A DNA stretch of 64,000 nucleotides from Ignatzschineria indica. GTDB taxonomy: Bacteria; Pseudomonadota; Gammaproteobacteria; Cardiobacteriales; Wohlfahrtiimonadaceae. The notes under the pieces were generated by a model. That model was not told the origin of the DNA. It ran no database searches and saw nothing but the letters and a program-made list of their open reading frames with translations. The stretch covers positions 62,001 to 126,000 of the forward strand of contig NZ_QEWR01000004.1 in NCBI RefSeq assembly GCF_003121925.1. The letters are read 5' to 3'. How positions within the stretch are numbered: the stretch's first letter is position 1; the number at the start of each line of letters is the position of its first letter. Positions 55,446-63,679 of the stretch are shown here, piece after piece. The position numbers and the translations under genes are program-made.

Positions 55446-56663
55446 ATGAAGAATCAACCTTTACCGTTTTTAGGGGGCCTAACCGCTGAGCAATTTTTGC
55501 AAGAGTATTGGCAAAAGAAGCCACTCTTTGTAAAGGGGGCTTTTCCTAACTTTGAAGATCCTTTAACAGCGGATGAGATTGCGGGACTTGCTTTTGAGCC
55601 CTTCATTCCCTCTCGATTTATCTACGAAAGTGGGGGGGAGCGCCCTTGGCAGCTGAAGATGGGGCCGGCAACGGAAGAGGATTTTGCCACACTCTCTGAA
55701 AAGTCATGGATGCTTGTAGTGAATGATGTAGAGAAGAATCTTCCAGAGCTAAAGTCGATGCTCGATCCTTTTCGCTTTATCTCCCATTGGCGTTTAGATG
55801 ATCTTCAAGTCAGTTTAGGTGAAGATGCCGGCAATGTCGGTGCTCATTGGGATGATTATGATGTCTTTCTTCTACAAGGAATGGGGAAGAAGCGTTGGCA
55901 GATCAGCTATGCTCCTGTTTCGGAAGATGATTTTGTTGAGGGCGTTGATATTCGCTTGATTGAAAACTTCCGCCCCGATGAAGAGTGGATTGTAGAACCT
56001 GGTGATCTTCTCTATCTTCCGCCGAGAATTGGTCATTATGGAGTGAACATTGGTCGTAGTGTCACCTGGTCGATCGGTTTCCGTGCGCCAAAACATCGTG
56101 AGATGTTGCGCGACTATATGGAGATGAAGTTTGATGAGGTAGCAGAAGATGCTCGCTATTGTGATCCACAATTGGAAGTTGTAACGCAACCTGGTGCTCT
56201 AAGTGATGCGGCAGTGGATCGAGTGGTGGCGATTTTAGAGTCGGCATTGACCCAAGATCGTGCGGAGATTGCAAAATGGTTCGGTGCTTTTATCACTGAG
56301 CCGAAGATGTTTCAGGTGCCTGAATCGCTCGAAGAGTGTTTAACGTTTGATGCGCTTATGGAGTATCTCGATGATGGTGGTTATCTCGAAGTTCATCCGG
56401 GCATAACGCTCCTTCACTATATCTCGGGTGATGAGATTCTTCTCTTTGCTGCTGGTAAAAGTTACTCTCTTCCCCTGAGTGAAAGAGTGCTTGTAGAGCA
56501 ATTAACCGTCGAGACGGAGTGGGGCTATGATGAGCTAGTAGAGATGCTCACCGCCCCTATAGCGCAACAATTTCTTCTACAATTGATTCAAGATGGAATT
56601 TTGCTTCTCGATGAGGCGGAAGATGAGTTTGATGATGCACTCGATGACGAGCTTGATGAGTAA
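55446..56663 (+). CDS. roxA: RoxA-type ribosomal protein L16 arginine hydroxylase (JmjC/cupin)
   Basis: A 405-residue 2-oxoglutarate/Fe(II) oxygenase of the ribosomal oxygenase family (YcfD in E. coli), which hydroxylates an arginine in L16. The cupin iron ligands are His and Asp in GAHWDDYDVF, with a second His in PRIGHYGVN. The N-terminal FLQEYWQKKPLFVKGAF is typical. The C-terminus is a long winged-helix-like part with a very acidic tail (DEAEDEFDDALDDELDE). The start at 55446 is preferred, but 55422 (eight residues longer) also has a plausible ribosome-binding site. Confidence 0.9.
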   Translation: MKNQPLPFLGGLTAEQFLQEYWQKKPLFVKGAFPNFEDPLTADEIAGLAFEPFIPSRFIYESGGERPWQLKMGPATEEDFATLSEKSWMLVVNDVEKNLPELKSMLDPFRFISHWRLDDLQVSLGEDAGNVGAHWDDYDVFLLQGMGKKRWQISYAPVSEDDFVEGVDIRLIENFRPDEEWIVEPGDLLYLPPRIGHYGVNIGRSVTWSIGFRAPKHREMLRDYMEMKFDEVAEDARYCDPQLEVVTQPGALSDAAVDRVVAILESALTQDRAEIAKWFGAFITEPKMFQVPESLEECLTFDALMEYLDDGGYLEVHPGITLLHYISGDEILLFAAGKSYSLPLSERVLVEQLTVETEWGYDELVEMLTAPIAQQFLLQLIQDGILLLDEAEDEFDDALDDELDE

Positions 56664-56749
56664 TCAGTTTCAGATAGGGCATCCGCTTTATAGGGTTGGG
56701 TAGTTGTGTGATGAGATCGATGGGTGATAATGTCAAGGGAGATAGATGA

Positions 56750-57331
56750 ATGGAGAGAGTATTGGATCCACTGAAGCAGAGAGTGAGTCGCTGGGAGCAT
56801 ATTCATATTGCGCTCTATTTTATATTGCTACTACTGTTTTTCCAGCTTCTTCCTAGTGCTATGGCGACAGAGGTTCGAAGAGATAACCCGGATCTTCGCC
56901 ATTTTTTAGAGCAGGGTGCCGGCATTGTGAAGCCTGGCTTTGGGTTTTCACCACAATCGGGATTGCGAGAAGGGGAGATGCGTATTCATGAAACCCCCAT
57001 TATTGTTGAGCTTGCACTTGATTCCCGGGCACAGGCAGAAGGATTGATGCATCGAGAGTCGATGCCGGAGGAGCGGGGAATGCTCTTTCTCTTTCCTCAG
57101 ACGCAATTTCTCTCATTTTGGATGAAAAATACCTTAATCCCGCTCGATATTATCTATATAGCTGAAGATGGTGAAGTGGTTGATATTGTCCAAGCAGAGC
57201 CTTGTCGTACGAGCCGATGCCCTTCCTATCCTGCTAAAGCTCCTGGAAAGTATGTTTTAGAGCTCAATAAAGGGATGGCAGAAAAGTTAGGACTCAAGGT
57301 TGGGGACAATATTAGTTGGCAGTGGCGCTAG
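56750..57331 (+). CDS. DUF192 family membrane-anchored periplasmic protein
   Basis: A 193-residue protein with a short charged N-terminus and one hydrophobic span or signal sequence (about 19-39), then a DUF192 domain. Hallmarks are RAQAEGLMHRESMPEERGMLFLFP, SFWMKNTLIPLDIIYI and AKAPGKYVLELNKG. Two cysteines (EPCRTSRC) are conserved in the family. The function of DUF192 is not established. GGGAG precedes the ATG. It lies between roxA and rpsO. Confidence 0.88.
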   Translation: MERVLDPLKQRVSRWEHIHIALYFILLLLFFQLLPSAMATEVRRDNPDLRHFLEQGAGIVKPGFGFSPQSGLREGEMRIHETPIIVELALDSRAQAEGLMHRESMPEERGMLFLFPQTQFLSFWMKNTLIPLDIIYIAEDGEVVDIVQAEPCRTSRCPSYPAKAPGKYVLELNKGMAEKLGLKVGDNISWQWR

Positions 57332-57442
57332 ACGTTAGATAAAAGGCAGATAGATTGAGTGTTGAGGTTATTGATTTTGCAAGAGGGTTCGTCAGCGTGC
57401 TGCGCAATTTTCACCTTGAGAGATCAATCCCTATTTTAGTAG

Positions 57443-57471
57443 TTGGTGTTTTGAGAGAAACATACTATAAT
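57443..57471 (+). promoter_or_regulatory. Sigma70 promoter of rpsO
   Basis: TTGGTG (-35) and TATAAT (-10) with a 17-base spacer, about 60 bases before the rpsO ATG. The resulting leader could carry S15 autoregulation, but I could not verify a pseudoknot. Confidence 0.65.
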
Positions 57472-57532
57472 GCCGAGATTAAATGCTGTCATCGCCATTG
57501 ACACTATTTATAAAATTTTGGAGTTTTTATAC

Positions 57533-57799
57533 ATGTTAACAGTAGAAAAAAAAGCAGAGATCGTTAAAGATTTCGGTCGTGGCGCTAACGACACAGGTTC
57601 ACCAGAAGTACAAGTAGCACTCTTAACGTTCAACATCAATGCGCTTCAAGCACATTTTGCTGAGCATAAGAAAGATCATCACTCACGTCGTGGTCTATTA
57701 CAGATGGTAAACAAGCGTCGTAAGTTGCTTACATACCTAAGATCTATCGATTTAGATCGTTATCAAAATCTTATCGATCGTTTATCATTACGTCGTTAA
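57533..57799 (+). CDS. rpsO: 30S ribosomal protein S15
   Basis: An 88-residue ribosomal protein, [30 protein letters not shown] onward in family form, with [25 protein letters not shown] binding 16S rRNA. The start at 57533 matches the family N-terminus; a longer upstream frame should be ignored. TTGGAG precedes it. The order rpsO-pnp is standard. Confidence 0.98.
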   Translation: MLTVEKKAEIVKDFGRGANDTGSPEVQVALLTFNINALQAHFAEHKKDHHSRRGLLQMVNKRRKLLTYLRSIDLDRYQNLIDRLSLRR

Positions 57800-57884
57800 T
57801 TGTATTGATAAAGATGTATTTTTTTGTAGATTATCCCCAGCTCATGACTGATAATGCGCTAGGTGTAATGTACCTGTAAAATTG

Positions 57885-57914
57885 AGCCCCCGCATCTTTT
57901 GTGGGGGCTTTTTG
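57885..57914 (+). terminator. Rho-independent terminator between rpsO and pnp
   Basis: AGCCCCCGC and GTGGGGGCT arms around ATCTTTT, followed by a T run. Confidence 0.88.
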
Positions 57915-57964
57915 TAGTTTGGCTTTTTATCCTTTTTTGTAATCTCTTTAAATAGAGTTATCTG

Positions 57965-58041
57965 TAGGGGCACTGCTTCATCTTTTGTTTGAGGCGGCAT
58001 CAAGTTTACGCTTTATTGTAAGAGATGAAGCAGTTCCCTTA
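57965..58041 (+). promoter_or_regulatory. Long leader hairpin upstream of pnp, likely RNase III/PNPase autoregulation
   Basis: ACTGCTTCATCT (57972-57983) pairs perfectly with AGATGAAGCAGT (58023-58034). The stem extends outward past one mismatch (TAGGGG with CCCTTA) and inward by three more pairs, giving about 20 pairs and a 33-base loop. No T run follows. In E. coli the pnp leader has a similar long stem cut by RNase III to allow PNPase to repress its own mRNA. The position 96 bases before the pnp start fits that role. Confidence 0.65.
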
Positions 58042-58136
58042 GAGTTCTATAGTTCTTTAATTTGAAGATCCTTTATTTAAAGAAAGAGTATGAAAAAGGT
58101 CAGAAAAGAGAGATCAAAATAAAGGAAAACAGAGAT

Positions 58137-60233
58137 ATGACATTAGAATTAAAACCGATTGTACAGGAATTTACCTACGGTGGTCGTAAGGTAACAATTG
58201 AAACAGCTGAAATTGCACGTCAAGCGACAGCAGCTGTGATGGTAGATGTTGAGGGAACGACACTGTTTGTCTCAGTCGTTGCGGCAAAGAGTGCAGATCC
58301 AGGGCGTGACTTCTTTCCATTAACGGTTGATTATCAGGAAAAAACCTATGCGGCAGGTAAGATCCCAGGTGGATTTTTCCGTCGTGAAGGCCGTCCTTCA
58401 GAGCAGGAGATTTTAGTTGCGCGTCTTATCGACCGCCCTGTGCGTCCTCTGTTCCATGAAGCATTTACCAATGAAGTTCAGATCGTGGCAACCGTTGTCT
58501 CTATCAATCCAGAGATCAGTGCAGATATCGTTGCGATGATTGGTGCATCTGCAGCGCTCTCAATTGCAAGATTACCCTTTAATGGACCTTTAGGTGCGGC
58601 GCGTGTGGGATATATCAATGATGAGTATATCTTAAACCCAACACGTTCAGAGTTAAAAGTTTCAGATCTTGATCTTGTCGTTGCCGGCACAAAAGGTGCG
58701 GTATTGATGGTTGAATCTGAAGCTAACCTTCTCTCAGAAGAGGTAATGCTAGGTGCTGTTGTATATGGTCATCAAGAGATGCAAGTTGTTATCGACAATA
58801 TTGCAGAGCTCGCGGATAAAGTGGGTAATGAGCCATTCCCGTTTGAAGTTCCTGAAGTGAATGAAGCACTGAAAAAAGCAGTTTCAGACTTGGTCCGTGC
58901 TGATTTAGAAGCGGCTTTTAAAATTACCGTGAAGCAAGAGCGTAGCAGTGCTATTAATGCAGCAAAAGAGCGTGCAATTGCCGAGTTAGTAACAGATGCA
59001 GAAGAGAGCTTTACAGAGGCTGAAGTTGCTGCAGAAGTTGGTCGCATCAGTGCGGATATTGTTCGTAGTCAAATTCTTGCAGGGCAGCCTCGTATTGATG
59101 GACGCGATACTAAAACCGTACGTCCTATCGTCTCGCGCGTTGGCGTTTTAAAACGTACACATGGTTCAGCACTCTTTACTCGTGGTGAGACACAAGCATT
59201 AGTTGTGGCAACATTGGGTACTGAGCGTGATGCACAGATTATCGATGCTATTTCTGGTGAATATAAAGAGAATTTTATGCTTCACTATAACTTCCCTCCT
59301 TACTCAGTTGGAGAGACAGGTCGCGTGGGTTCACCCAAACGTCGTGAAATTGGTCATGGAAATCTTGCAAAACGTGGTGTTGCTGCAGTATTGCCTAATA
59401 TGGAAGAGTATCCTTATACGATCCGTGTTGTTTCTGAGATTACCGAATCGAACGGTTCTAGCTCAATGGCTTCTGTCTGTGGTAGCTCGCTTGCATTGAT
59501 GGATGCCGGTGTTCCTTTAAAAGCCCCTGTTGCGGGAATTGCAATGGGCTTAATTAAGGAAGGGGATCAATATGCGGTCTTAACCGATATCTTAGGTGAT
59601 GAAGATCATCTTGGTGATATGGACTTTAAAGTTGCCGGTACGAAAGAGGGTATCACGGCATTGCAGATGGATATTAAGATCGATGGTATTACCCAAGAGA
59701 TTATGGATACGGCACTTTCACAAGCGAAAGTAGCGCGTCTCCATATTCTTGATGAGATGAATAGCGTAATTAGTGAGTCGCGTGAAACGATCTCTGAGTT
59801 TGCGCCACGTATTACAACAATTCGTATCAATCCCGATAAGATTCGTGATGTGATCGGTAAAGGTGGTGTAACGATTCGTGCTATTACCGAAGAGACAGGT
59901 GCGATTATTGAGATCGAAGATACAGGTGAAGTTCGTATCTCTGCTGTCAATAATGATCAAGCTGAAGCAGCGAAAAAACGTATCGAAGAGATCACTTCTG
60001 ATATTGAGATTGGTGCGATCTATGATGCGCCAGTTGTTCGTATTATGGACTTCGGTGCATTTGTTAATCTTCGCCCAGGACAAGATGGTATGGTTCACGT
60101 ATCACAGATCCCTTCTGAAGAGCGTATCTCTAATGTTGGGGATCACCTCAATGTTGGTCAAGTTGTGAAGGTGAAAGTACTTGAGATTGACCGTCAAGGA
60201 CGTATCCGTTTAACGATGAAAGATGTTGAGTAA
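58137..60233 (+). CDS. pnp: Polynucleotide phosphorylase
   Basis: A 698-residue 3'-5' exoribonuclease. Two RNase PH cores are visible ([43 protein letters not shown] and [20 protein letters not shown]-like [19 protein letters not shown]), followed by KH ([20 protein letters not shown]) and S1 ([21 protein letters not shown]) RNA-binding domains. The start at 58137 follows AAAGGAAAACAGAG and matches the family N-terminus; a longer upstream frame is not used. It degrades mRNA within the degradosome. Length is close to the E. coli enzyme (711). Confidence 0.97.
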   Translation: MTLELKPIVQEFTYGGRKVTIETAEIARQATAAVMVDVEGTTLFVSVVAAKSADPGRDFFPLTVDYQEKTYAAGKIPGGFFRREGRPSEQEILVARLIDRPVRPLFHEAFTNEVQIVATVVSINPEISADIVAMIGASAALSIARLPFNGPLGAARVGYINDEYILNPTRSELKVSDLDLVVAGTKGAVLMVESEANLLSEEVMLGAVVYGHQEMQVVIDNIAELADKVGNEPFPFEVPEVNEALKKAVSDLVRADLEAAFKITVKQERSSAINAAKERAIAELVTDAEESFTEAEVAAEVGRISADIVRSQILAGQPRIDGRDTKTVRPIVSRVGVLKRTHGSALFTRGETQALVVATLGTERDAQIIDAISGEYKENFMLHYNFPPYSVGETGRVGSPKRREIGHGNLAKRGVAAVLPNMEEYPYTIRVVSEITESNGSSSMASVCGSSLALMDAGVPLKAPVAGIAMGLIKEGDQYAVLTDILGDEDHLGDMDFKVAGTKEGITALQMDIKIDGITQEIMDTALSQAKVARLHILDEMNSVISESRETISEFAPRITTIRINPDKIRDVIGKGGVTIRAITEETGAIIEIEDTGEVRISAVNNDQAEAAKKRIEEITSDIEIGAIYDAPVVRIMDFGAFVNLRPGQDGMVHVSQIPSEERISNVGDHLNVGQVVKVKVLEIDRQGRIRLTMKDVE

Positions 60234-60314
60234 TTAGTTAGATCTAATTAGTGATACCGATTAGTGGTACATCGATTAGGTACATTGAGTAGAGAGATCA
60301 TCTCTATAACATCT

Positions 60315-60348
60315 AAAAACCCCAGTTCATTTTGAGCTGGGGTTTTTT
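60315..60348. terminator. Rho-independent terminator after pnp
   Basis: AAAACCCCAG...CTGGGGTTTTTT with an ATTTTG-type loop; symmetric A/T flanks suggest that it also serves the convergent DUF2798 gene. Confidence 0.88.
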
Positions 60349-60430
60349 ATTGCACCGATTTTAGCGTGATATCGATATATTACTATCTAATTTATGACCA
60401 CTTAATCCATTATGCTCCCTATAGAGGTGA

Positions 60431-60721
60431 CTACTCTGGCTTACGGACAAAAAGTAGCGCTAATCGTCGCATAATAGGGAGCAGAATTAGAACAGAGGGA
60501 AAGGCAACGAGCCAGGAGAGCATCCAAGCGCCGAACCATTCACCTACAATAAAACCGGAAAAACCAACACTCATCAAGGTACTTACCAGAGAGACAATGC
60601 AGGACATTCCAAATGAGAGGAAGAAGGGGACAAGAATATGCATCATTCTTGGATGAAGTTTATATCGGTCAAATCTATTTTTTGGATGAAGTTTATATCG
60701 GTCAAATCTATTTTGGCTCAT
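60431..60721 (-). CDS. DUF2798 family small membrane protein with internal duplication
   Basis: A 96-residue protein with two hydrophobic spans resembling DUF2798 (ILVPFFLSFGMSCIVSLVST and the second span ending LPIMRRLALLFV). The ATG at 60721 is chosen because AAGGAG lies six bases upstream; a longer upstream frame lacks support. The first 25 residues contain an 11-residue block NRFDRYKLHPK/R present twice, encoded by a perfect 33-bp tandem duplication. Only one copy would normally be expected before the first span. The function is unknown. Confidence 0.75.
   Translation of the reverse strand: MSQNRFDRYKLHPKNRFDRYKLHPRMMHILVPFFLSFGMSCIVSLVSTLMSVGFSGFIVGEWFGAWMLSWLVAFPSVLILLPIMRRLALLFVRKPE
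60649..60714. repeat. Perfect 33-bp tandem duplication inside the DUF2798 gene
   Basis: Bases 60649-60681 and 60682-60714 are identical. The unit keeps the reading frame and doubles an 11-residue basic segment (NRFDRYKLHPK) at the protein N-terminus. Confidence 0.9.
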
Positions 60722-60800
60722 GAGACTCCTTTCTAACTTATTTTCAACAATCCATTTCCATTGATTGTTGTGTTTATCTGATACACTAAAGAGATCATCT

Positions 60801-60809
60801 TGTGGATAA
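60801..60809 (-). other. Perfect DnaA-box nonamer
   Basis: TGTGGATAA is the complement of the TTATCCACA consensus; a degenerate TGTGGGCAA follows at once. Only one perfect copy was noticed, so an origin is not claimed. Confidence 0.4.
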
Positions 60810-60989
60810 CTCTGTGGGCAACCCCGGTATAGGATTGAGTATAACCTGTAGGGTAGCGAATCATTCAAGAAAAAACAATATACAGATAGGTATATTGTTT
60901 TGTGAAGATTGATCTGTACGCTTGTCCTGAACGCATGATAAGTGCGCTTAAGAAGGGGCGGTTATCGGTCACTACTTTAAGTAGAAGGG

Positions 60990-61069
60990 GATCTAGAGGT
61001 CGATCTATTAGCGGCCGATCCATTAGAGACTGATCTATTAGAGGTTGATCTATTAGAGGCAGATCTACT
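60990..61069. repeat. 15-bp tandem array with a GATC in each unit
   Basis: Units GATCTATTAGCGGCC, GATCCATTAGAGACT, GATCTATTAGAGGTT and GATCTATTAGAGGCA are flanked by partial units. GATC occurs at 60990, 61002, 61017, 61032, 61047 and 61062. The array ends about 50 bases before the lysR start codon. Confidence 0.8.
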
Positions 61070-61120
61070 ATTTAAGATTAATCGAAGGTGATAAATAATT
61101 ATTAGTTAGGGGGAAATAGA

Positions 61121-62014
61121 ATGAATACGAGGCATCTAGAGGTCTTCTATGCCATTATGGTCTGCGGCTCGATTTCACGGGCAGCAGATATGTTGCATAT
61201 CTCACAACCTGCAGTGAGTAAAACCTTAAAACATGCAGAGATGCGTTTAGGTTATCTCCTTTTTGAGCGAACACGTGGTAAATTGATTCCGACAAAAGAG
61301 GCCCGTATTCTCTACGATAAAGCGCAGATGATCTATCAAGAGTTGAGTGACTTTCAGTTAATGGCGGAAAATTTAGCGGAAAAACCACGGGGGAATATCT
61401 CCATTGGCTGTCTGCCAAGTTTAGGTTTAAGTCTTATTCCTGAGGTGACGAAGCTCTTTTTAGAGCGTTATCCCCAGTCGCGAGTTGAGGTCTCAACTTA
61501 TCATACGGATGAGTTAATCCATCTCCTTAATCGTTATCAGCTCGATTTTGCAATCTCTTTTCGGCCGATTAAGGAGCAGGGTATTAGTTCTATTACATTA
61601 GCGAAAATACCGGTTGTCTATCTTGATGCAGAGCCTTTAGAGCAAGGTGTCATGAGTCTTGAAGCGATCGATGATGATCGTTGGATCAATCCTGGTGCCG
61701 ATTCATTATCAACCATGATTCATCAATATCGTACCTTTAAACCGACGCAACTTAATGTACATACCTACTATATGGCGGCTGAATTTGTGAAGCGAAGAGT
61801 CGGGTGTACGATCAGCGATCTCTTCTCTGCGGCAGAAGTTTTGCCCTTTTCCATGATCTATCCTCTTAAAGAACCGATGATGTTAGACCTCTGTATGCTC
61901 TATCAATCGGATCGGCCTTTACGAAAAATATCGCAAGATTATCAGAAGCTTATTCAGAAATTTCTCAATAGAAGACTTAAAGAGTATAACCAAAAGTTAT
62001 ATCTTCCGCGATAA
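61121..62014 (+). CDS. LysR-family transcriptional regulator
   Basis: A 297-residue regulator. The N-terminal winged helix-turn-helix is MNTRHLEVFYAIMVCGSISRAADMLHISQPAVSKTLKHAE in two parts, with YLLFERTRGKLIPT. The remaining ~210 residues form the periplasmic-binding-protein-like effector domain (GNISIGCLPSLGLSLIPE). Length is typical. It is preceded by a GATC-rich tandem array. It lies 628 bases before the HlyD gene on the same strand; it may or may not regulate that operon, since LysR genes more often control divergent neighbours. Confidence 0.92.
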   Translation: MNTRHLEVFYAIMVCGSISRAADMLHISQPAVSKTLKHAEMRLGYLLFERTRGKLIPTKEARILYDKAQMIYQELSDFQLMAENLAEKPRGNISIGCLPSLGLSLIPEVTKLFLERYPQSRVEVSTYHTDELIHLLNRYQLDFAISFRPIKEQGISSITLAKIPVVYLDAEPLEQGVMSLEAIDDDRWINPGADSLSTMIHQYRTFKPTQLNVHTYYMAAEFVKRRVGCTISDLFSAAEVLPFSMIYPLKEPMMLDLCMLYQSDRPLRKISQDYQKLIQKFLNRRLKEYNQKLYLPR

Positions 62015-62304
62015 TGTCATTTGAGACTTTCTGCTAAAGGGTATTAAATAGCCCTTACCGATCTTAGTAATATTTATAAAAATAAAAAATAGCTCATTAT
62101 TAAAGAAGGCAAAATATATCACTAGTAGGTGGAGGAGGAACTGCCTATCACAGCAGAAGGGAAGATAAATCGTTAAGATAAACGGTATCCACTTCACGCT
62201 CATAATGCTGATGATAAGAGTTAGAGAGATTGAATCTCCTAATTGTGGCAAACTAAGATATCGGGGCTCTAAAAAGAGGTAGGAGCGTTATCTCGAGCTG
62301 ATAG

Positions 62305-62323
62305 ATGGGGAATTATTCCCCAT
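62305..62323. promoter_or_regulatory. Palindrome, possible operator
   Basis: ATGGGGAA and TTCCCCAT arms with a 3-base centre. No T run follows, so it is not a terminator. Confidence 0.35.
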
Positions 62324-62534
62324 GATTAACAGTTATAGTTATCGTGATCTTAAGAGGATCTCAACTAGCTAGAAGGTGATCAATGGATGCCTATTTGGCG
62401 CTGTTAATCGAACAAGAAGAGACTGGATCCGCAAGGTGACAGTCTTTTTTTATACTCGTTTATATTCATTTATATTCGCTTTTTTTATCCCTTTTTCAGG
62501 AGAAAAAACTGATAAAGATCGTGATATCAAAGAT

Positions 62535-62567
62535 GTGCATAAGATGCATTCATGCTATGATATGCAC
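62535..62567. promoter_or_regulatory. Inverted repeat upstream of the HlyD gene, possible operator
   Basis: GTGCATA and TATGCAC arms 19 bases apart, with an ATGCAT between them, about 75 bases before the HlyD start. Confidence 0.35.
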
Positions 62568-62642
62568 CATTATGTTTCCTTTTTGTTGATTCTTATTTGA
62601 TTCATTCATTTAAAACTAGGTTTAGCGCGGATATTAAAACGT

Positions 62643-63632
62643 ATGCAAAAAATTACAACGACTATCGCGATTATTATTGCTGTAATCCTGCTCTTAGTGG
62701 CAGCCCTTTTCTATATCTCTCACCATAAACCTGAGCTTGTGATTCAAGGGGAAGTCGCTGCAAATCGAGTCGATATTTCGGTTCGAGTGCAAGGACGTGC
62801 TGTTGAATTGACGGCAGATATTGGCGATAAGGTTAAAAAAGGGGATCTACTATTAAGACTTGAGAGTCCAGCGCTTGAGACGCAGTTAGCAACATCAGAA
62901 GCGCAATATCGCGTCGCTCAAGCGAATAGAGATGTTGTCTATAGTACTCGTCCTGAGACCATTGAAGCGATGCGAGCACAATATGAGAAAGCAGAGGCTG
63001 ATCTGCTCTTAGCAAAGAGTAATCTCGATAGAATGGAGGGTGCCGCACCGCGTGGGGGTGTCTCACAACAGAATCTTGATGTAGCGCGAAATGCCTTCTC
63101 ATCAGCGATGGAAGCAGCTGCAGCAGCTAAAGCAAATTATGAGCTTGCAGTGAGTGGTAGTAGCCCGCAACAGAAATCTCTTGCAGATGCACAAGTAGAG
63201 CAGGCAAGAGCGGCGCTCTCTCAAGTGCAATCAGATTATGATGCCTTAACAGTCTATGCGCCATCAGATGGTCAGGTAACTGTTCGTGTTGCAGAAGTGG
63301 GGCAACTCTACAATCCCGGAACCCCTCTCTACTCTTTAATTAATATGGATAATTTATGGTTAACATTTAATATCCGCGAAGATTACCTCAACTATGCCGC
63401 TGTGGGGGATCATTTTACCGTCTATGTTCCTGCGCTTAAGAAAGATATTGATGTCTATATCCAAGCAATCAATCCATTGGGGCAATTTGCCAACTGGCAA
63501 GCGACCAAAGCAACAGGTGATTTTGATCTTCGCACCTTTGAAGTAAAAGCAAAGCCGGTAAAAGCTGAAGAGGGTTTATTACCTGGTATGAGTGTTATTG
63601 CCGACTGGAAGTCTCGCCATACGGCAGATTAA
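62643..63632 (+). CDS. HlyD-family membrane fusion (periplasmic adaptor) protein
   Basis: A 329-residue adaptor with one N-terminal membrane span (about 7-27), a lipoyl-like half (VQGRAVELTADIGDKVKKGDLLLRLES), a coiled-coil hairpin of Ala/Glu/Gln-rich helices (about 75-195), and the second lipoyl half (LTVYAPSDGQVTVRVAEVGQLYNPGTPLYSL). The layout is that of YhiI/EmrA-like adaptors that link an inner-membrane ABC exporter with an outer-membrane channel. The next gene is an ABC-2 permease, which supports export of a drug or small molecule. The substrate is unknown. Confidence 0.92.
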   Translation: MQKITTTIAIIIAVILLLVAALFYISHHKPELVIQGEVAANRVDISVRVQGRAVELTADIGDKVKKGDLLLRLESPALETQLATSEAQYRVAQANRDVVYSTRPETIEAMRAQYEKAEADLLLAKSNLDRMEGAAPRGGVSQQNLDVARNAFSSAMEAAAAAKANYELAVSGSSPQQKSLADAQVEQARAALSQVQSDYDALTVYAPSDGQVTVRVAEVGQLYNPGTPLYSLINMDNLWLTFNIREDYLNYAAVGDHFTVYVPALKKDIDVYIQAINPLGQFANWQATKATGDFDLRTFEVKAKPVKAEEGLLPGMSVIADWKSRHTAD

Positions 63633-63679
63633 TCGCCATTCATTGCAGCGTATTTAAAAGACGTATTTAAAGGACTTTG

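Larger units (their letters stand above)
60722..61120. other. Divergent intergenic region DUF2798 / lysR
   Basis: About 400 bases without a gene. It contains a perfect DnaA-box nonamer, several GATC sites and a 15-bp tandem array, listed separately. AGGGGG precedes the lysR start. Confidence 0.4.
62015..62642. other. 628-bp region between lysR and the HlyD gene
   Basis: No convincing gene is seen; short frames here are unsupported. It contains two inverted repeats, at 62305 and 62535, which are possible operators for the HlyD/ABC operon. Confidence 0.4.

Noticed and set aside
60722-61120. Chromosomal replication origin
   Set aside because: Only one perfect DnaA box was noticed, there is no dnaA or dnaN nearby, and the GATC array is a simple tandem repeat; kept as a lower-grade finding.
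61997-62251. 84-residue minus-strand frame overlapping the lysR end
   Set aside because: Overlaps a real gene, has low-complexity hydrophobic composition and no translation signal.
62376-62600. 74-residue open frame upstream of the HlyD gene
   Set aside because: No ribosome-binding site, unlikely composition, and it covers the inverted repeat at 62535; no family resemblance.
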